Both the position numbers and the translations under genes were made by a program. Positions 1 to 11,744 of a stretch of 45,867 nucleotides of DNA are shown piece by piece (position 1 is the first letter of the stretch; each line of letters starts with the position of its first letter). The stretch comes from Tulasnella sp. 424. Its lineage: Eukaryota > Basidiomycota > Agaricomycetes > Cantharellales > Tulasnellaceae. Under the pieces are notes generated by a model that made no database searches, was not told the DNA's origin, and worked only from the letters and a program-made list of their open reading frames with translations. The stretch covers positions 1-45,867 of the forward strand of contig WSUB01000247.1 of NCBI GenBank assembly GCA_019633425.1, read 5' to 3'.

Positions 1-6
1 ATCTAG

Positions 7-1397
7 GGGTGACGGAGACAACAACCGAGGCATGGTACAGGATCGCAACAAAGCTGCTGGAGCGAGTGGAGTGGACACTGGGTTGGTGGCTTGAGATGAT
101 CACCGGATTTCCGAAGGGCAGGCTTTGGAGGATATTCATTGTAATTGATGAAAGGGACCCCATGGACGGCGACCAAGATCATCGTTTCTTGCGCGCGGTA
201 GCAACGCCTGTCCATGTCTTTGAAGACAACACCTTGGTGCCCCCATTGAATGATCCGATCCGGGTGGTGCCCAGGCCAGTTGGGGGCTCCAGTCTCCAAC
301 TCCTTGAGGGGCGTGCCTTGTGTCTCGAAGGTTTCCGACCCCTAGCTCGAAGGCTAATGGGCTTAGGAGCTTTCTCAACAGACTTGGTGTTCACAGACGG
401 TGATCCACCCGCTGGCTCGTCGCCATCGTGCTCCGTTCAAAAGCTACCCAACCACCTCGCTCACCTTCCCGAGTATGGTCCAATGAAAATTGTGAGGAGG
501 AGATGGGCTGCGTCATTCGCAGACGCGCCGTATCCTCCGCCTCTGCTCTCCCAATTGTTGAGCCAACGCCGTCGTCAAGGGAGACTCGATCAACCCCAAA
601 TCCCGTCCATTACGCTTCGGCTACAGACTGGAACCGGCATGCTGGAGGGCCGCTTCCTTTCCATCCATCGGCCAGCATCCTTCCCCAAAGTACCCAACCA
701 ATTGATCGATACTGGAATATACGTTGTTCCATACTGGACAAACAGCTGGGAGTACCTCCTGGTCAGGGTCAGGGAACTCACGGAGGAAGATCTTCAGTCT
801 ACCTGGCCTTGGGAGGGTAGTCTGGCGGTAGCACCGGACGACGTCGCGTGCACAACTGCCGGGCCTGACTGGGAGAACCCTTATCACCATTTGGGACCAT
901 TCTCTGGAATACGACCAACCAAGCCACTCTGTTCGACCACGATAAAAGTATCGAGGGACCATGTGCGCCCGGGATCCAAAATATTGGAGGGCATCAAGAT
1001 TACGGGAGATCCAAATGTTCCCGGTGGTCAAAGGTCGTTTATCGCCTTTTTAAACGATCCACTCGTCGGACAGGAAGCCTTGAAGAAAGCGGAGGAGACC
1101 TTCCCTGAAGTGGCTCCCGAAAGAGGGGATGAGCTACCGTGGCCATTCGTCTCCCAACCGCCGACTCGGACGACTGCCGAGATCTTCGAAGAGTCGGCAT
1201 ACAAGCAGTCCTTCTTCGCTCCTGAGCGAGGCATCGACATTCCAGGCGTACTGCGCTTTGCCCATACAGGTTTCTGCGTTCCTCAATGGATTGACTGCGT
1301 GATTCATGTGGAGTGTAAGACCAAGTTTACCCTAGCAGCGTTCGGCACTGTTGGATATGTGTTTAGGAAGCTAGAGGATTGGACATGCACAGCTTGA
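7..1397 (+). CDS. hypothetical protein, 5'-incomplete (terminal exon)
   Basis: A long open frame runs from the left edge to a TGA at 1395-1397. It has no ATG before about position 96 and is open to the window edge. A TAG at 4-6 could be a splice acceptor, so this is probably the last exon of a gene that begins upstream. The roughly 463 visible residues have no signal peptide, membrane segment or catalytic motif that I recognise. The C-terminal part (AHTGFCVPQWIDCVIHV, then an aliphatic/aromatic run ending VGYVFRKLEDW) resembles the tail of large basidiomycete F-box-associated hypothetical proteins, where a 'GF..P.WI' segment precedes the end. That resemblance is an impression, not a domain assignment. 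The length and lack of stops make coding likely. The function is unknown. Confidence 0.6.
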
Positions 1398-1665
1398 GGG
1401 TCCATACAAATGTACTTTTACGGCTGAGCCGTTGTATTCGCGGAAGACGCTCCCTTCGAATACCACGCATTTTTCATTCAAAATAGTAATACAGTATTAA
1501 AGTCGAAGTATGAATAAAAAAGAGTGGAACGGTCGGAATGGCCAAAAATAAAGGTTACGCAGGGTTGTCGCTGCCGCTACTAGCGTAAGTCTAGCCGCTG
1601 GTAGCTTTGCCGCCATTTCTAGCGTTGTCTTAAATTTTTCAGGAAATCCACCGCTGACAGGGGCT

Positions 1666-1857
1666 TCAAGAAGCATCACATACCCGAGAAGAGTGAAATA
1701 AACCAAGTCCCTCGTCACCGTTGTAGACGACGTTGCCGCCAGTGGCATTGCCACCCGCACCCGAGTAGGCATTTCCTCCGTTTCCTCCAGAGCCATTAAT
1801 GCCGTTGCTGTAAGTTCCATTTAGTCCTACCGATTCTATTCCAGAAAACCATATCAC
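1666..1857 (-). other. short Gly/Asn/Ser-rich open frame, doubtful gene or remnant
   Basis: A 63-residue minus-strand frame starts with MIWFSGIESVGLNG and contains repeated GGN(A) units (NGSGGNGGNAYSGAGGNATG). Low-complexity glycine/asparagine proteins of this sort occur among secreted fungal proteins, but no signal peptide is visible here. The frame closes soon after the repeat, so it could be a degraded exon or chance. It lies downstream of both neighbouring genes. Confidence 0.2.
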
Positions 1858-2386
1858 ACCCGGTCCAGGGGTAAACAGAGCTCAGGCAGTCGTTATCGAG
1901 ATGTTCCTGACTTCTGCTCTAAGTCCTTCTCTCGGGCGAGTTTGTCGCAGATCGACAGGGGTGGAACCGATGACGTCATACCTTGCACCGGGTCGTTATT
2001 TGGTCCTTTTCGGTGTCGATTCTCGCAATAGAGAAACACCGTTCAACTCCTTTGCGCCTATTGCAGTTGGATTGACTCTGTTCGCTGGTCATCTGTGAGA
2101 TCCCTCGGCACATCCTCTTCCCTGAATCTCATACTTGTCCCCCTTCCAGCTTTGGCGTTATTTATACTGGTGCCTCGATGAACACGGCTCGTTCGTTCGG
2201 ACCAGCGGTCGCTACTAGCTTTGTAAACAACCACTGGATAGTACGTCCACAGTCCCTTTGTGCTTCCTCTCGTTGCAGCCGTCAACCGTTCTCCATTCTC
2301 CCAGTAGTACTGGCTCGGCCCTTTTCTCGGTTCGGCTCTCGCGACATTTTTCTACTCTCGCCTGAAACACGTTAAGTACTGAACTA

Positions 2387-2400
2387 TTAACCTAGGTTAA
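2387..2400. repeat. 14 bp perfect palindrome
   Basis: TTAACCTAGGTTAA reads identically on both strands. It lies in the intergenic region and has no assigned role. Confidence 0.5.
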
Positions 2401-3097
2401 GATGTTGCCGACCTAAAACAACCTCCGCCCGGCCCCATCAACACGATTCGAGCTGCGACTTCGGGTGAAGCTAAGATGAGTGAAAGTACGACTGTGAATG
2501 AAAAGCACTCGGCTTTGGGAGAACAGCACGCTCTGCCCGGGCATGCCCATGTTTCTCATGGTGTCGTGTAAGGTGTTCGCTGCCTTTGTCCTGTCTCTTC
2601 ATCCCCTTCCCGAGTCACCCTCCTCTTCTGCATAATTCTTTCTCAATAGCGTATTCAACCTCATCCTGCTATCCCACCTCATTGCCTCTCTTGCCTCTTT
2701 CCTCCCCATCATCGACCTTTGCAATCATCTCTATCCCTCTTCTTTGAACAACACCTTCACACACGTACAAAGTACACCTTGTACCTTAGGCTACTTCTCA
2801 CGAGCTTACATAGATTACATCTTGGCTTGATCGACTTAGTACACGCTAAGCTCTAATGCCTTGCTTGCTGAAGAGGCGCGACCAGTCAATGTGAAGGGAG
2901 GCAGGAACGGAATCCAGTGCCTCGACCTCGTTAAAAGCTGAGAAGTGATTCGATCATCATGAATACCCGCAGGAAATATATTTATACGTAATCCTGAAAT
3001 ATTAGATGGGTCGAAGAGGGGGAATTGAAAATGAACCTTTCTTTGGGAAGAACGAGTTACTACTCTACGTATGCGTAGTAAGCTCTACTGTACGGGC

Positions 3098-6000
3098 TTA
3101 GACGGTAGAAAGTTCTTGGAGTTTAACCAACTCATGACTGGTGAAAGAGAGAGAGAATACTTAATCAGTCACTCTCGTCCAAACGGATCGTTGACCACTT
3201 ATGTCAACACGAGACTTACTAGCCACCCCGTTTCGCCAATAGATCTTGGTGAGTTCCAGCTTCTGCGACACGACCGTCCTTGATGAAATATCTAGGAATG
3301 TCAGGTTGTGAGTAAGAATCGTCTCGTATGAGATTGTTTAATAGTGTGCACTCACATGCGGTCAGCATGCTGGATGGTTGATAGCCGGTGCGCGATGGCG
3401 ATAGTCGTCCGACCCTTGGCGGCGTTATCTAATGCCGCTTGGACGACCTTCTCCGATTGAGAATCTAATGCTGATGTCGCCTAAAAATGGAAAAATATGG
3501 CCAGTCTTTCAGCTACCGTTAGCTTGGATTCTTGGTTTCCCGTGCGCACCTCATCAAGTAACAGCACTTTAGGGTTCCTCAAAAGAGCTCTGGCAATCGC
3601 GATTCGTTGCTTTTGTCCTCCGGAGAGCTGTGATCCTTTACCACCCACGTCTGTCTCAAAACCTTGCGGAAGAGATTGAATGAAATCAAGGATGTTGGCG
3701 TCGCGGCAAGCTTGTTCGATTTCGTCTTGAGTGACTTCCGAAGTGGGCTTTGTAGCACCCAATAGGATGTTGAATCGAATGGTCCCTGCGTAGAGAGTGG
3801 GTTCTTGAGAGACAAGAGCGATGCTCTTTCGGTATTCCTCCAAGTTGAGAGTAGATATGTCAACTCCGTCAAGCTGTGGTCGTAAGCATACGTCAGTTCG
3901 TTCCACCGCATGTTCCAGCGGGTATCAAATCAACTTACCGTAACGCGGCCGGCCAACGGGTCGTAGAACCGCTCGATCAACTGAATTGTCGTGCTCTTTC
4001 CGCATCCACTTGGTCCCACCAACGCGACGTACGTACCTGGTTCAACGACCAGGTTCAAGTTACGAAGGACTCGCACCGCAGGACGCGTCGGATAGCGGAA
4101 ATGTACGTCCTCGAAACGGATTTGACCTTGAACGACTTTGGAGTCGATCCTTGCGCCTTCAGGTGATTCGGCATCGATCTCGGGCACGCGATCGAGTAGG
4201 CGGACGACCGATTCCATGGCACCCTTGGCGGCTGAGATGTCGGGAGCCCATTTGAAGGCATTTCCTGCTTGAAGCGCTCCAAAAATAACGCCCTGCAAAG
4301 CCGCGTTAGCAATCAGAATTTGGTCAGTCGCCGACGCAAAGCACTCACCATGAGGCAGGCAAAGAAGTCGAACGCGCTGTATTCCTGGTTCGAGATGAGG
4401 ATAGAGCCATACCAGAATGTCTGAAATTTGGAGGTCAATAGGATCAGGGCACGAAGTAATTTGGATAATAGACAGACTGACCAGCGAAATGGCGAAGAAC
4501 GACATCGCTTGGGAAAGGGCGAAGAGTCCTGTACTGAAAACGGCACTTCGATTCGACCTTCGGAGGGGTTCGTCTAAGCTTTGACTGTACTGCGTATAAC
4601 AGTCGTCCTCCCGAGTCAAACTCTGAACAGTTCGGACAGCACCAGCAGCCTCGCAAGCAACCTGAGCCGAGTCTTCGTGCGCTTCTCTGTTCACTTGATC
4701 TTTCAAGACAACAACCCGGAGCCGAATGTAGCCTGTAGAGATAATGAACGGAGTACATGCTATGCCACGACGAGCTGTCAGTGACTACTGTAATTAGAAC
4801 GTGGAGGAGTAGCGGCTGACCAAGTCCGACGGCGCCCAGCTTCGGGGCAAAGACAAACCCAATGACAGCTCCTCCGATGACGGTGGTAATGCTTTGGATG
4901 ATACTGGGAGATAAAGTCAGAAATTTCGTACGCCAGCTCTTTGAATACAGTGACTTACGCTGCGAGTGTCAGACCAGCCAACCCGCTAATCTTGGCAGGA
5001 TTATCGCTGAGCAAGGAAACGAGTCGACCGCTAGAGTGTCTATCCTCGTCAAACCAGCCAACTGTTAAGAGTCAAGTTAGGTCCACGCCTTAGCGGAGAA
5101 TCATGTCGCTTTCGGCACTCACTTTCTTGCTTCAACATTGCACGGAAGCTCAAGGACCTTATCTTTTCTGTCAGACTCGCTGCAGCGTTTGTAAAGTAGT
5201 AGGTTTGGGTTCCCATGGCGAGTGCCGATACAAGCGCGATAATGAACATCCTATCGAGGCAAAGAAACTAAATGTTAAGTACTCCGACGCAACACGCTTG
5301 CATTTGGTTTACTGACCATAGCGCGTTTCGGTCACCCTCGTGGCGAAGGGCATGTCGATCTACGAGAGAGAACCCGTCCATCGCCTTGGCAAACACAATA
5401 CCAAAGGCAGGGTAGACTAGCCCAGTAGCTAGAAAACAACTCAATTTGTCAGCAGAGGGCCCAGACAAGTGGATTGCATCGGGCCAGACTTACCAATCGC
5501 TCCGAGTGTTCCGAGGGTATATAGGCTCATGTCATCGTGGCAAATTAAAGCCATTCGCTTCAAAAGATAAAGCAGGCTATGCTCATCCTTCGCTTCTATG
5601 TTTCCACTTCGTTTCTTTTCTATGATCTCGCTAGCCAAAGACCTTCCTGTTCCGATCCTCTTCAGGGCTTCTGGGACTTCTTCTGCAAGGGTGGCTTCAA
5701 CCTCTGCCTCGGTCATTAGGCCTTCAGTAACCTTGTCGTCTCTACCCAAGACTTCCCTGTCTGAGTCTTGTCCCTCAAGCTTCTGCGCATTGACGAGTTG
5801 GGCGTAAGGTCCTTCTGGGTTTGCTAAGAGTTGGGCATGAGTCCCACGTTCCAAGACACCTCCGTTCCCGATGACGTAGATTTGGTCTGCATCGCGGATA
5901 GTTGAGAGTCGATGGGCAATAGTAATGGTAGTTCTCCCCGCTGCAGCTTTATCGAGTGCGTCTTGAACCAGTGCCTCAGATTGGGTATCCAGGGCACTTG

Positions 6001-8206
6001 TGGCCTCATCCAGAAGCAAGATCCGAGGATCGGAGACGATGGCACGGGCGATGGCAATCCTCTGCTTCTGCCCTCCACTGAGAAGGAATCCGCGTTCTCC
6101 AACGAGCGTATCGTAGCCTTGGGGAAGCTTTTCAATGAATGAGTGGGCGTTGGCTTTCATGCAAGCTTCTTGGACACGCCTAAACTTCTCGTCTTCCGTC
6201 TCATTCTCGAAGCGACTCCCGATGAGGCCATGGGCGACGTTATTCCTGATTGTAGTGGAGAACAGACAGGGTTCCTGTTGTACCAGTCCGACCTGCTGCC
6301 GAAGCCACTTGATGTTGAGTTCTTTGATGTCGGTCCCATCGAGCTTGACAGCTCCAGAGAGTGGATCGTAGAATCTTTCCACCAGGCTCACGACTGTGCT
6401 CTTGCCAGACCCGGACGCGCCAACGAGCGCGGCATTAGTCCCAGGTGGTACGTCGAGATTTAAGCCAGTCAGAATAGGAACGTCTGGCCGGGCAGGGTAG
6501 TTGAAGACGACGTCTTCGAATGTGATACGACCGACAACCTTTTCAGGCTTTGCGCCGGTTTCGTCTGCGGAGTCGATCGATGGGACGCGATCAATGGTGG
6601 CGAAGACCTTGGCTGCGGCAGCCCGTCCGACGGACACCGCCTGGGCCTCGGGTGCCATGTGTGAGAGGGACATGGCACCGAAGATGATGGCGAAAAAGAC
6701 ATTGACCACAAGGCCAGCGCTCCCTTTGTATAGAGCGTCAGTTCAGGTCACAAATACGTAGAGCAACCGATAGACTCACCTCTCCCCTGAAGGATGAGGG
6801 TAGTACCGTAATAGAACGCCAAGGAGTACGCTGCGCAAGGATTCGAGATATGGTCAGGGCGTTGAGAATGGGCAGGAACGCTCAAGGTACTCACAGGAAT
6901 AGAGAATGAAAAACATTGCTCCGACTCCGAAGCCTCGTCCGATGGCAATCTTGTTCTCCAATACAGTTGCTCTGATTGCGAAAGTGTCGTATACAGCAGC
7001 GAGCGTCCGTTGTATGCCAAATGCTTGAGACGTTCGGATGGTGGAGATGACCTCTTCAGCAAGACTACCTCCTGCAGCTATTTCGTTGAGGGCGAGTCTA
7101 AAATCGGTGGTTGGGGGATCAGCACCATGCGACGGAAGATGCAGGCCGAGTACCTACTCCGTATACTTGGATATCATTGAAGCCATGGTCTTCCCGGTGA
7201 TCTATTGAAGTAGGGTGGATATTAGCGGGTGAGATGAAGAGCTATTTGAATACGGACCGCAATGCATGGGACAATCGACGTGAGCGCCAACGCGAGGCGC
7301 CAAGACCGGGCGTATGCAACCGCAAAGCCCGAAATAAAGGAGGAAATGCACATGATGATCACTAACAAAGAAGGGATGAGCTGTGCGTGAGTGGCCAAAC
7401 GCTCGATAGGAAGCCAAGCGGGGATAATGAACGTACACGGCACCTTCTCCGAAATGCCCTGCTGGATCAAATGTGTGTCAGTCTGGATTCGGGTGATAAC
7501 CTCTCCAGCACCGAGCTTGTCGAAATAAGCTATTTCTTGACGAAGGACTGCGCGCAAGTAACGTTCACGAATCCGCTTCGAGTTGACCTCGCCGCTATCC
7601 CATGTCAGTGTCAGTGCCTGAGCGTCAGATTCTGAACTAGGAGCTGGGACGTACGTGTAAGTCCAGATAAGCATAAAAGTGTGAGTGGCCGCGTAAAGTC
7701 CAATACCCATAAGGGTGAGCCAGAGGGCATCTCTAGCCGCTGCGTGCCTAAAGTGAGCCCGAGCAGCGGCCAAGCCGTCTGCGTCGTTAGCTCGCTGTGG
7801 GAAACGTGTGAGGAAAAATATGGAATGGTGAATGACAGAGAACGCACTAGTGCTGCGGCGAATGAAACGAAGCTTTGGGTGAGGTTACCAAAAAGTATGG
7901 TCATGAGGGGCTATGATGCCGCGGCCGACAGCAAGTCAGCCGTCTGCTACGAAGGGGAGAAAGCATGTGGCAACGTACTTGGGCAGCACCGGCAGCAGCG
8001 GCACAGATAAGGCCAATGAAATCTAGAAAGAGCTCGACCTTGGTGGAATAACGGAAGAGGTCGCGGAAGCGGGCAGGAACGACGTGATCATTGGACGAAT
8101 CGTTGGTGGGGGTATCAACTTTGATGCTTGAACTCTTCTCCAAGTCGCCAACGGCGTGTTCGAGCTTGGGTAGAGGATCGGGCGGATCCTTCGCCTTCCA
8201 GAACAT
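3098..8206 (-). CDS. ABCB/MDR-type full-length ABC exporter (P-glycoprotein-like)
   Basis: This is a predicted ATP-driven efflux pump of the plasma membrane or an organelle membrane, with the order TMD1-NBD1-TMD2-NBD2. The start at 8206 gives [20 protein letters not shown]. An early P-glycoprotein-like segment, [14 protein letters not shown], follows after the first intron. NBD1 (about 6620-5800) has Walker [10 protein letters not shown], signature LSGGQ, Walker B ILLLDEA and IAHRLST. NBD2 (about 4110-3290) has [25 protein letters not shown] split by an intron, and [12 protein letters not shown]. Both sites look complete. The gene is broken by many 55-85 bp introns. At the 3' end, introns 3481-3549, 3292-3355 and 3138-3219 restore the usual [13 protein letters not shown] tail before TAA at 3098-3100. 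It is divergent from chk1. The substrate cannot be predicted; drugs, lipids or peptides are all possible in this family. Confidence 0.92.
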
Positions 8207-9374
8207 CGATCGGAATGAGCTTAGCAGAAGGAAATAGAAAGGAGTTGGCTAGAAACGTCGGCGGAGGATAGACGATAGGTTGTCGAATGGTGTGGTGGAA
8301 AGACCAAGCACGATATGCATATTTATGCATCCAATGGACGGTGGTTTGTGCAGGGCGAATCCGAAGGTACTGGACAGGAGAAGCTTACCTCGGCAATTGA
8401 GACGTAAGCAACTTACGCAAGCTCGGCGGCCCTATTCTCCCAGGCTTCCTGAGTGCCTGGACACCGGCATGGAACTCGTGTGCGTGATAGCCATTTAAAT
8501 TTGGCCCTCCTAATCCTTGGCGGGATCTAGGATGCCAAGGAGAAAGAGGAAGCGTGTCGCTTTGGGAAACGTGGCCCGCGGCAGAGCTGTCGACGCGACA
8601 GTCACCGCGCACTCCGGCAAAGCCTCCCGGGACCCTACGATTATTTTCGTTCGAATACCAGTTATGGCTAGTCATGCGGAGTCGGGTTCTGTTAATCCAA
8701 GGTCTCTCTTGGACAGTTCAAGTGTAGCCATGGAAAGTTGCTGACGTGTGCCTGCCGGGCCATAAACTGTCAATGAGCGAAAGCTTCCGCATGATCGCAA
8801 AAGACCAAGATACTGTTTAGAAGCTGGATTTTAGTGCATAGATTGAAAGGTGGGACTAGGTAGACTCACCAAACGCCAACATTCTGCTGACGTTTTCCTC
8901 AAACGCTCGGCCGCCGGATGACGAGGCTGAATTGACTCAGGGCCGCGACCCCAGAAAAATCGCCGTTCTGCGCAAAGAACCGCGAGTCTTCTTCCTGAGT
9001 CACAGCAGTCGTGTTATTCGAACTCGCGTTCTCAATCAAATGGTTAAGGTTCCCCACTGGTAGTCGATTCCTTCAGGCTTGGGAGCATCTGCTTGTATAA
9101 TTTTGTTTTCAGCACTTAGGGGCGGGATTGCTTGACGACTCCTGCTTTCTTTACGGCGTCGTTATCCTACCCACCGACACGGACAGTGACGGTCGGAGGC
9201 TGAACGAACTTTTGGCCTCGGCTCGGCTCGCGGCTGCGGGTCCGCAAAGTCCGGTCAGCAAAATAGACCTCACGTGATCGTTCCTTCATTCAGGCTTCTT
9301 CCACCACTCGACCCCCGACTCTTTGGAAGCGTCCTTCCATCCTTCTGACCACTAGGCTAGTCTCCTTTCTTTGC
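8207..9374. promoter_or_regulatory. divergent promoter region between ABC exporter and chk1
   Basis: These 1.17 kb separate the start codons of two divergently transcribed genes. A CACGTG E-box lies at 9271-9276, about 100 bp upstream of the chk1 ATG. I found no supported ORF; frames here have weak starts and no recognisable product. The region may also carry 5' UTR introns. Confidence 0.45.
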
Positions 9375-11419
9375 ATGGAACGCGTTTTTCCTGTAATCAA
9401 CGGCTTTCAAATTCGGAACAAGATCGGCGATGGAGGATTTTCCAAGTCAGTATTTGCTCCCGGTATTCAATTCCGTCTGGTGACCTAACAGGTCACCTGA
9501 ATTTTCAGAGTCTATCGCGCTGTCAACTACTCCAGAAACGAGCTTGCAGCTTGCAAAGTAGTTCCCATCCTTCAACAGACGTGGACAGCAAACGCAAAAA
9601 AGGAATTGTTCAAAGAAATCAAAGTCCATTCACAACTTAAACACGCGCACATTCTCGAGTTCCTCGGAAGCGAGACCTTCGAAGATAATGAAGAAACCAC
9701 CGCAAAGGCAATCATCCCTGCCGTTTATATGCTACTAGAGATGGCGGCTGGAGGGGACTTGTTTGATAAAATTGGTTCGTCACATCGTCGTGTCACTCAT
9801 TACGTGCTACGCTAACCGTTTTATTTCATCTCTCCATTTGGCATGATCCGCGCATCAGTACCCGACGTCGGGGTCCCTGAACGCGTCGCACATCTCTACT
9901 TTACTCAACTCATGGGTGGCATCGAGTTCATTCACAGTAAAGGAGTCTGTCACAGGGATCTCAAGCCGGAAAACGTCATGCTGGGAATCAATGGTTTCCT
10001 CAAGATATGTGATTTCGGACTTTGTGCGGTTTACAAACACAAAGGAATGGAGCGGCTTCTGATGGAGCGATGCGGCAGTTTACCCTATGTCGCGCCTGAG
10101 GTCTGTCACATTCGCTATTCCCCGAGGTTGACTACCCTGAGCTAATGATGATCCTCTCCACGTTAGCTCAATGGAAAAGAACCTTATCAGGCGGAACCGG
10201 TCGACGTCTGGGGCTGCGGTGTGATTCTTTTCACTATGCTAGTGGGCAGTCAGTCATCATTATCCATCGTCCGAATAAGCGAACCATTCAAATCTGACCC
10301 TACCTAATACCATAACAGACACCCCTTGGGACGAGCCGACAGATGCCAGTCCGGAATACGTGGCGTACGTGCGTGGCAAGATCTTTAGCACGCCACCATG
10401 GGACCGCCTTCAGGGGAAAGTGCTAGGTGCAAAACACCTCTCTAACGTTGGAATGCCGATTCTAACACTCCGTGCTCTCAGACTTTATTCTCAGGCTGCT
10501 AGATCCGAACCCCCAAACCCGGGTAAAGGGATCCGAGATGGCGCGGGATGCTTGGTTCTCGCAGTACGTGTCTGATTTCCGGACGGAAATGACCGACGGT
10601 GTCCGAACCTCGTTCTTGGCTTTAGGGACAACCCTCTTCTTCGGGCAGATGAAGGCGCATGGGCCGACGCCCTATCAAACCCACTGAAAAGTCAAGGATT
10701 TATGGACGTTGCAGACCCTGGCAACCCTCAACCGTCCGGTGATATGGAGTAAGTCCTTCAGCAATTCTTGGGAATGACGTGTGCCAGCTAATATATTCGC
10801 TTACAGCATGGACGGTGATGGGGATGCGCGAATGTTCACGAACAACAATGCCTCCCAATTTACACAAAATCTAATGCTCTTTGTACGTCGCCAGCTCCGC
10901 GTTGCACCCTACGCGTCTAACCTTTTTCCCACCAGTCGCAAACTCAAGGAGGGACGCGGTATACTCCGGAGCTGACACGATTCTACACGGGCAATGGTTG
11001 TCACCCACAAGCTTTCTTATCGCTTGCAGTTCCTGTCCTGCAGCAGTCAGGCTTCAAATGTCGTCAACCCGAAGTGACCTACAGAACAACCCCATCGAAC
11101 GCCATGCAAGATGACGAGGATATGACAATGACTGGTGCACCACCGCAACAGGAGATCAAGAAATGTAGTATGAAGATTGCTGGAGAGGACGGTCGGAGAC
11201 TTCCTTTGAAAGGGTTTGTGGATATTGAACCGTTTAGAGGTGGTTCTTTTGTTGTTATGAGAAGGGAAAACGTGAGTGCTGAAAGATAACTCGAGGAGTC
11301 CGCTCACTGATCCTCGTTCTTCTTTCAAGGGAGATCCTGTTGCGTGGAAGCGTCTGTGGAGAGCTCTCATCAGTTCTCCAGCCGTAAGCCCCTACGTGCT
11401 GAGAAAGCATTCGACGTAA
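9375..11419 (+). CDS. chk1: checkpoint serine/threonine kinase Chk1
   Basis: This is the predicted effector kinase of the ATR/Rad3 DNA-damage checkpoint, acting in the nucleus. Ten exons (9375-9445, 9509-9774, 9859-10100, 10167-10248, 10319-10426, 10482-10563, 10626-10748, 10807-10882, 10936-11271, 11330-11419) join in frame to 491 residues. The N-terminal kinase domain (about 8-285) has a glycine loop IGDGGFSKVYRA, CHRDLKPENV in the catalytic loop and DFG. ERLLMERCGSLPYVAPE is the Chk1-type activation segment. Residues 341-354 hold four SQ/TQ sites. These are followed by LTRFYTG and by a C-terminal KA1-like region (SMKIAG to GDPVAWKRLWRALI), as in fungal Chk1. The ATG is the first in frame with the glycine loop. 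An alternative last intron after 11392 would change only the final residues. Confidence 0.9.
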
Positions 11420-11744
11420 CCGGATTCAATTCAGTATATATACCACCTATTCCGCGCGACCAAATCTTCTTCCTGTCCATCGTTGTGCTATCCGCGCCAC
11501 AGTACAGATTTTGAATACGTTCCTGTTACACCAAGACTATCTCTGTAATCGGTTCGTTTGTAATTACAGAGTGATACCTAGGACTTTAGATCTTTTGCTT
11601 CGTCCGTTGGCGTTGCTGTTGCTCTTTCCACCCGGGCCGTCGTTCTGGATGCAGGGTCGTAAGGCCCTCGTCCTTTAGCCAAACAGCTCGATGGCTCCGC
11701 AGTATAGGTTAGAACTTGAAGAAGATTTGGGTCTAACCATCCCC
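11420..11744. other. short convergent intergenic region
   Basis: This 325 bp spacer lies between the 3' ends of chk1 (+) and an F-box gene (-). It presumably contains both 3' UTRs. I see no gene in it. Confidence 0.5.

Larger units (their letters stand above)
1398..3097. other. intergenic region between two convergent genes
   Basis: This 1.7 kb separates the 3' ends of the left-edge gene and the ABC exporter. It holds a short minus-strand Gly/Asn/Ser-rich open frame (1666-1857), a CRE-like palindrome TGACGTCA at 1971-1978 and a 14 bp perfect palindrome at 2387-2400. Pyrimidine-rich stretches occur around 2580-2760. I see no convincing spliced gene. Confidence 0.5.

Noticed and set aside
11393..11548. 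Alternative last intron and longer C-terminus for Chk1
   Set aside because: The GTAAGC donor at 11393 is plausible, but the unspliced reading SSPAVSPYVLRKHST looks like a natural family ending. The spliced tail is low quality.
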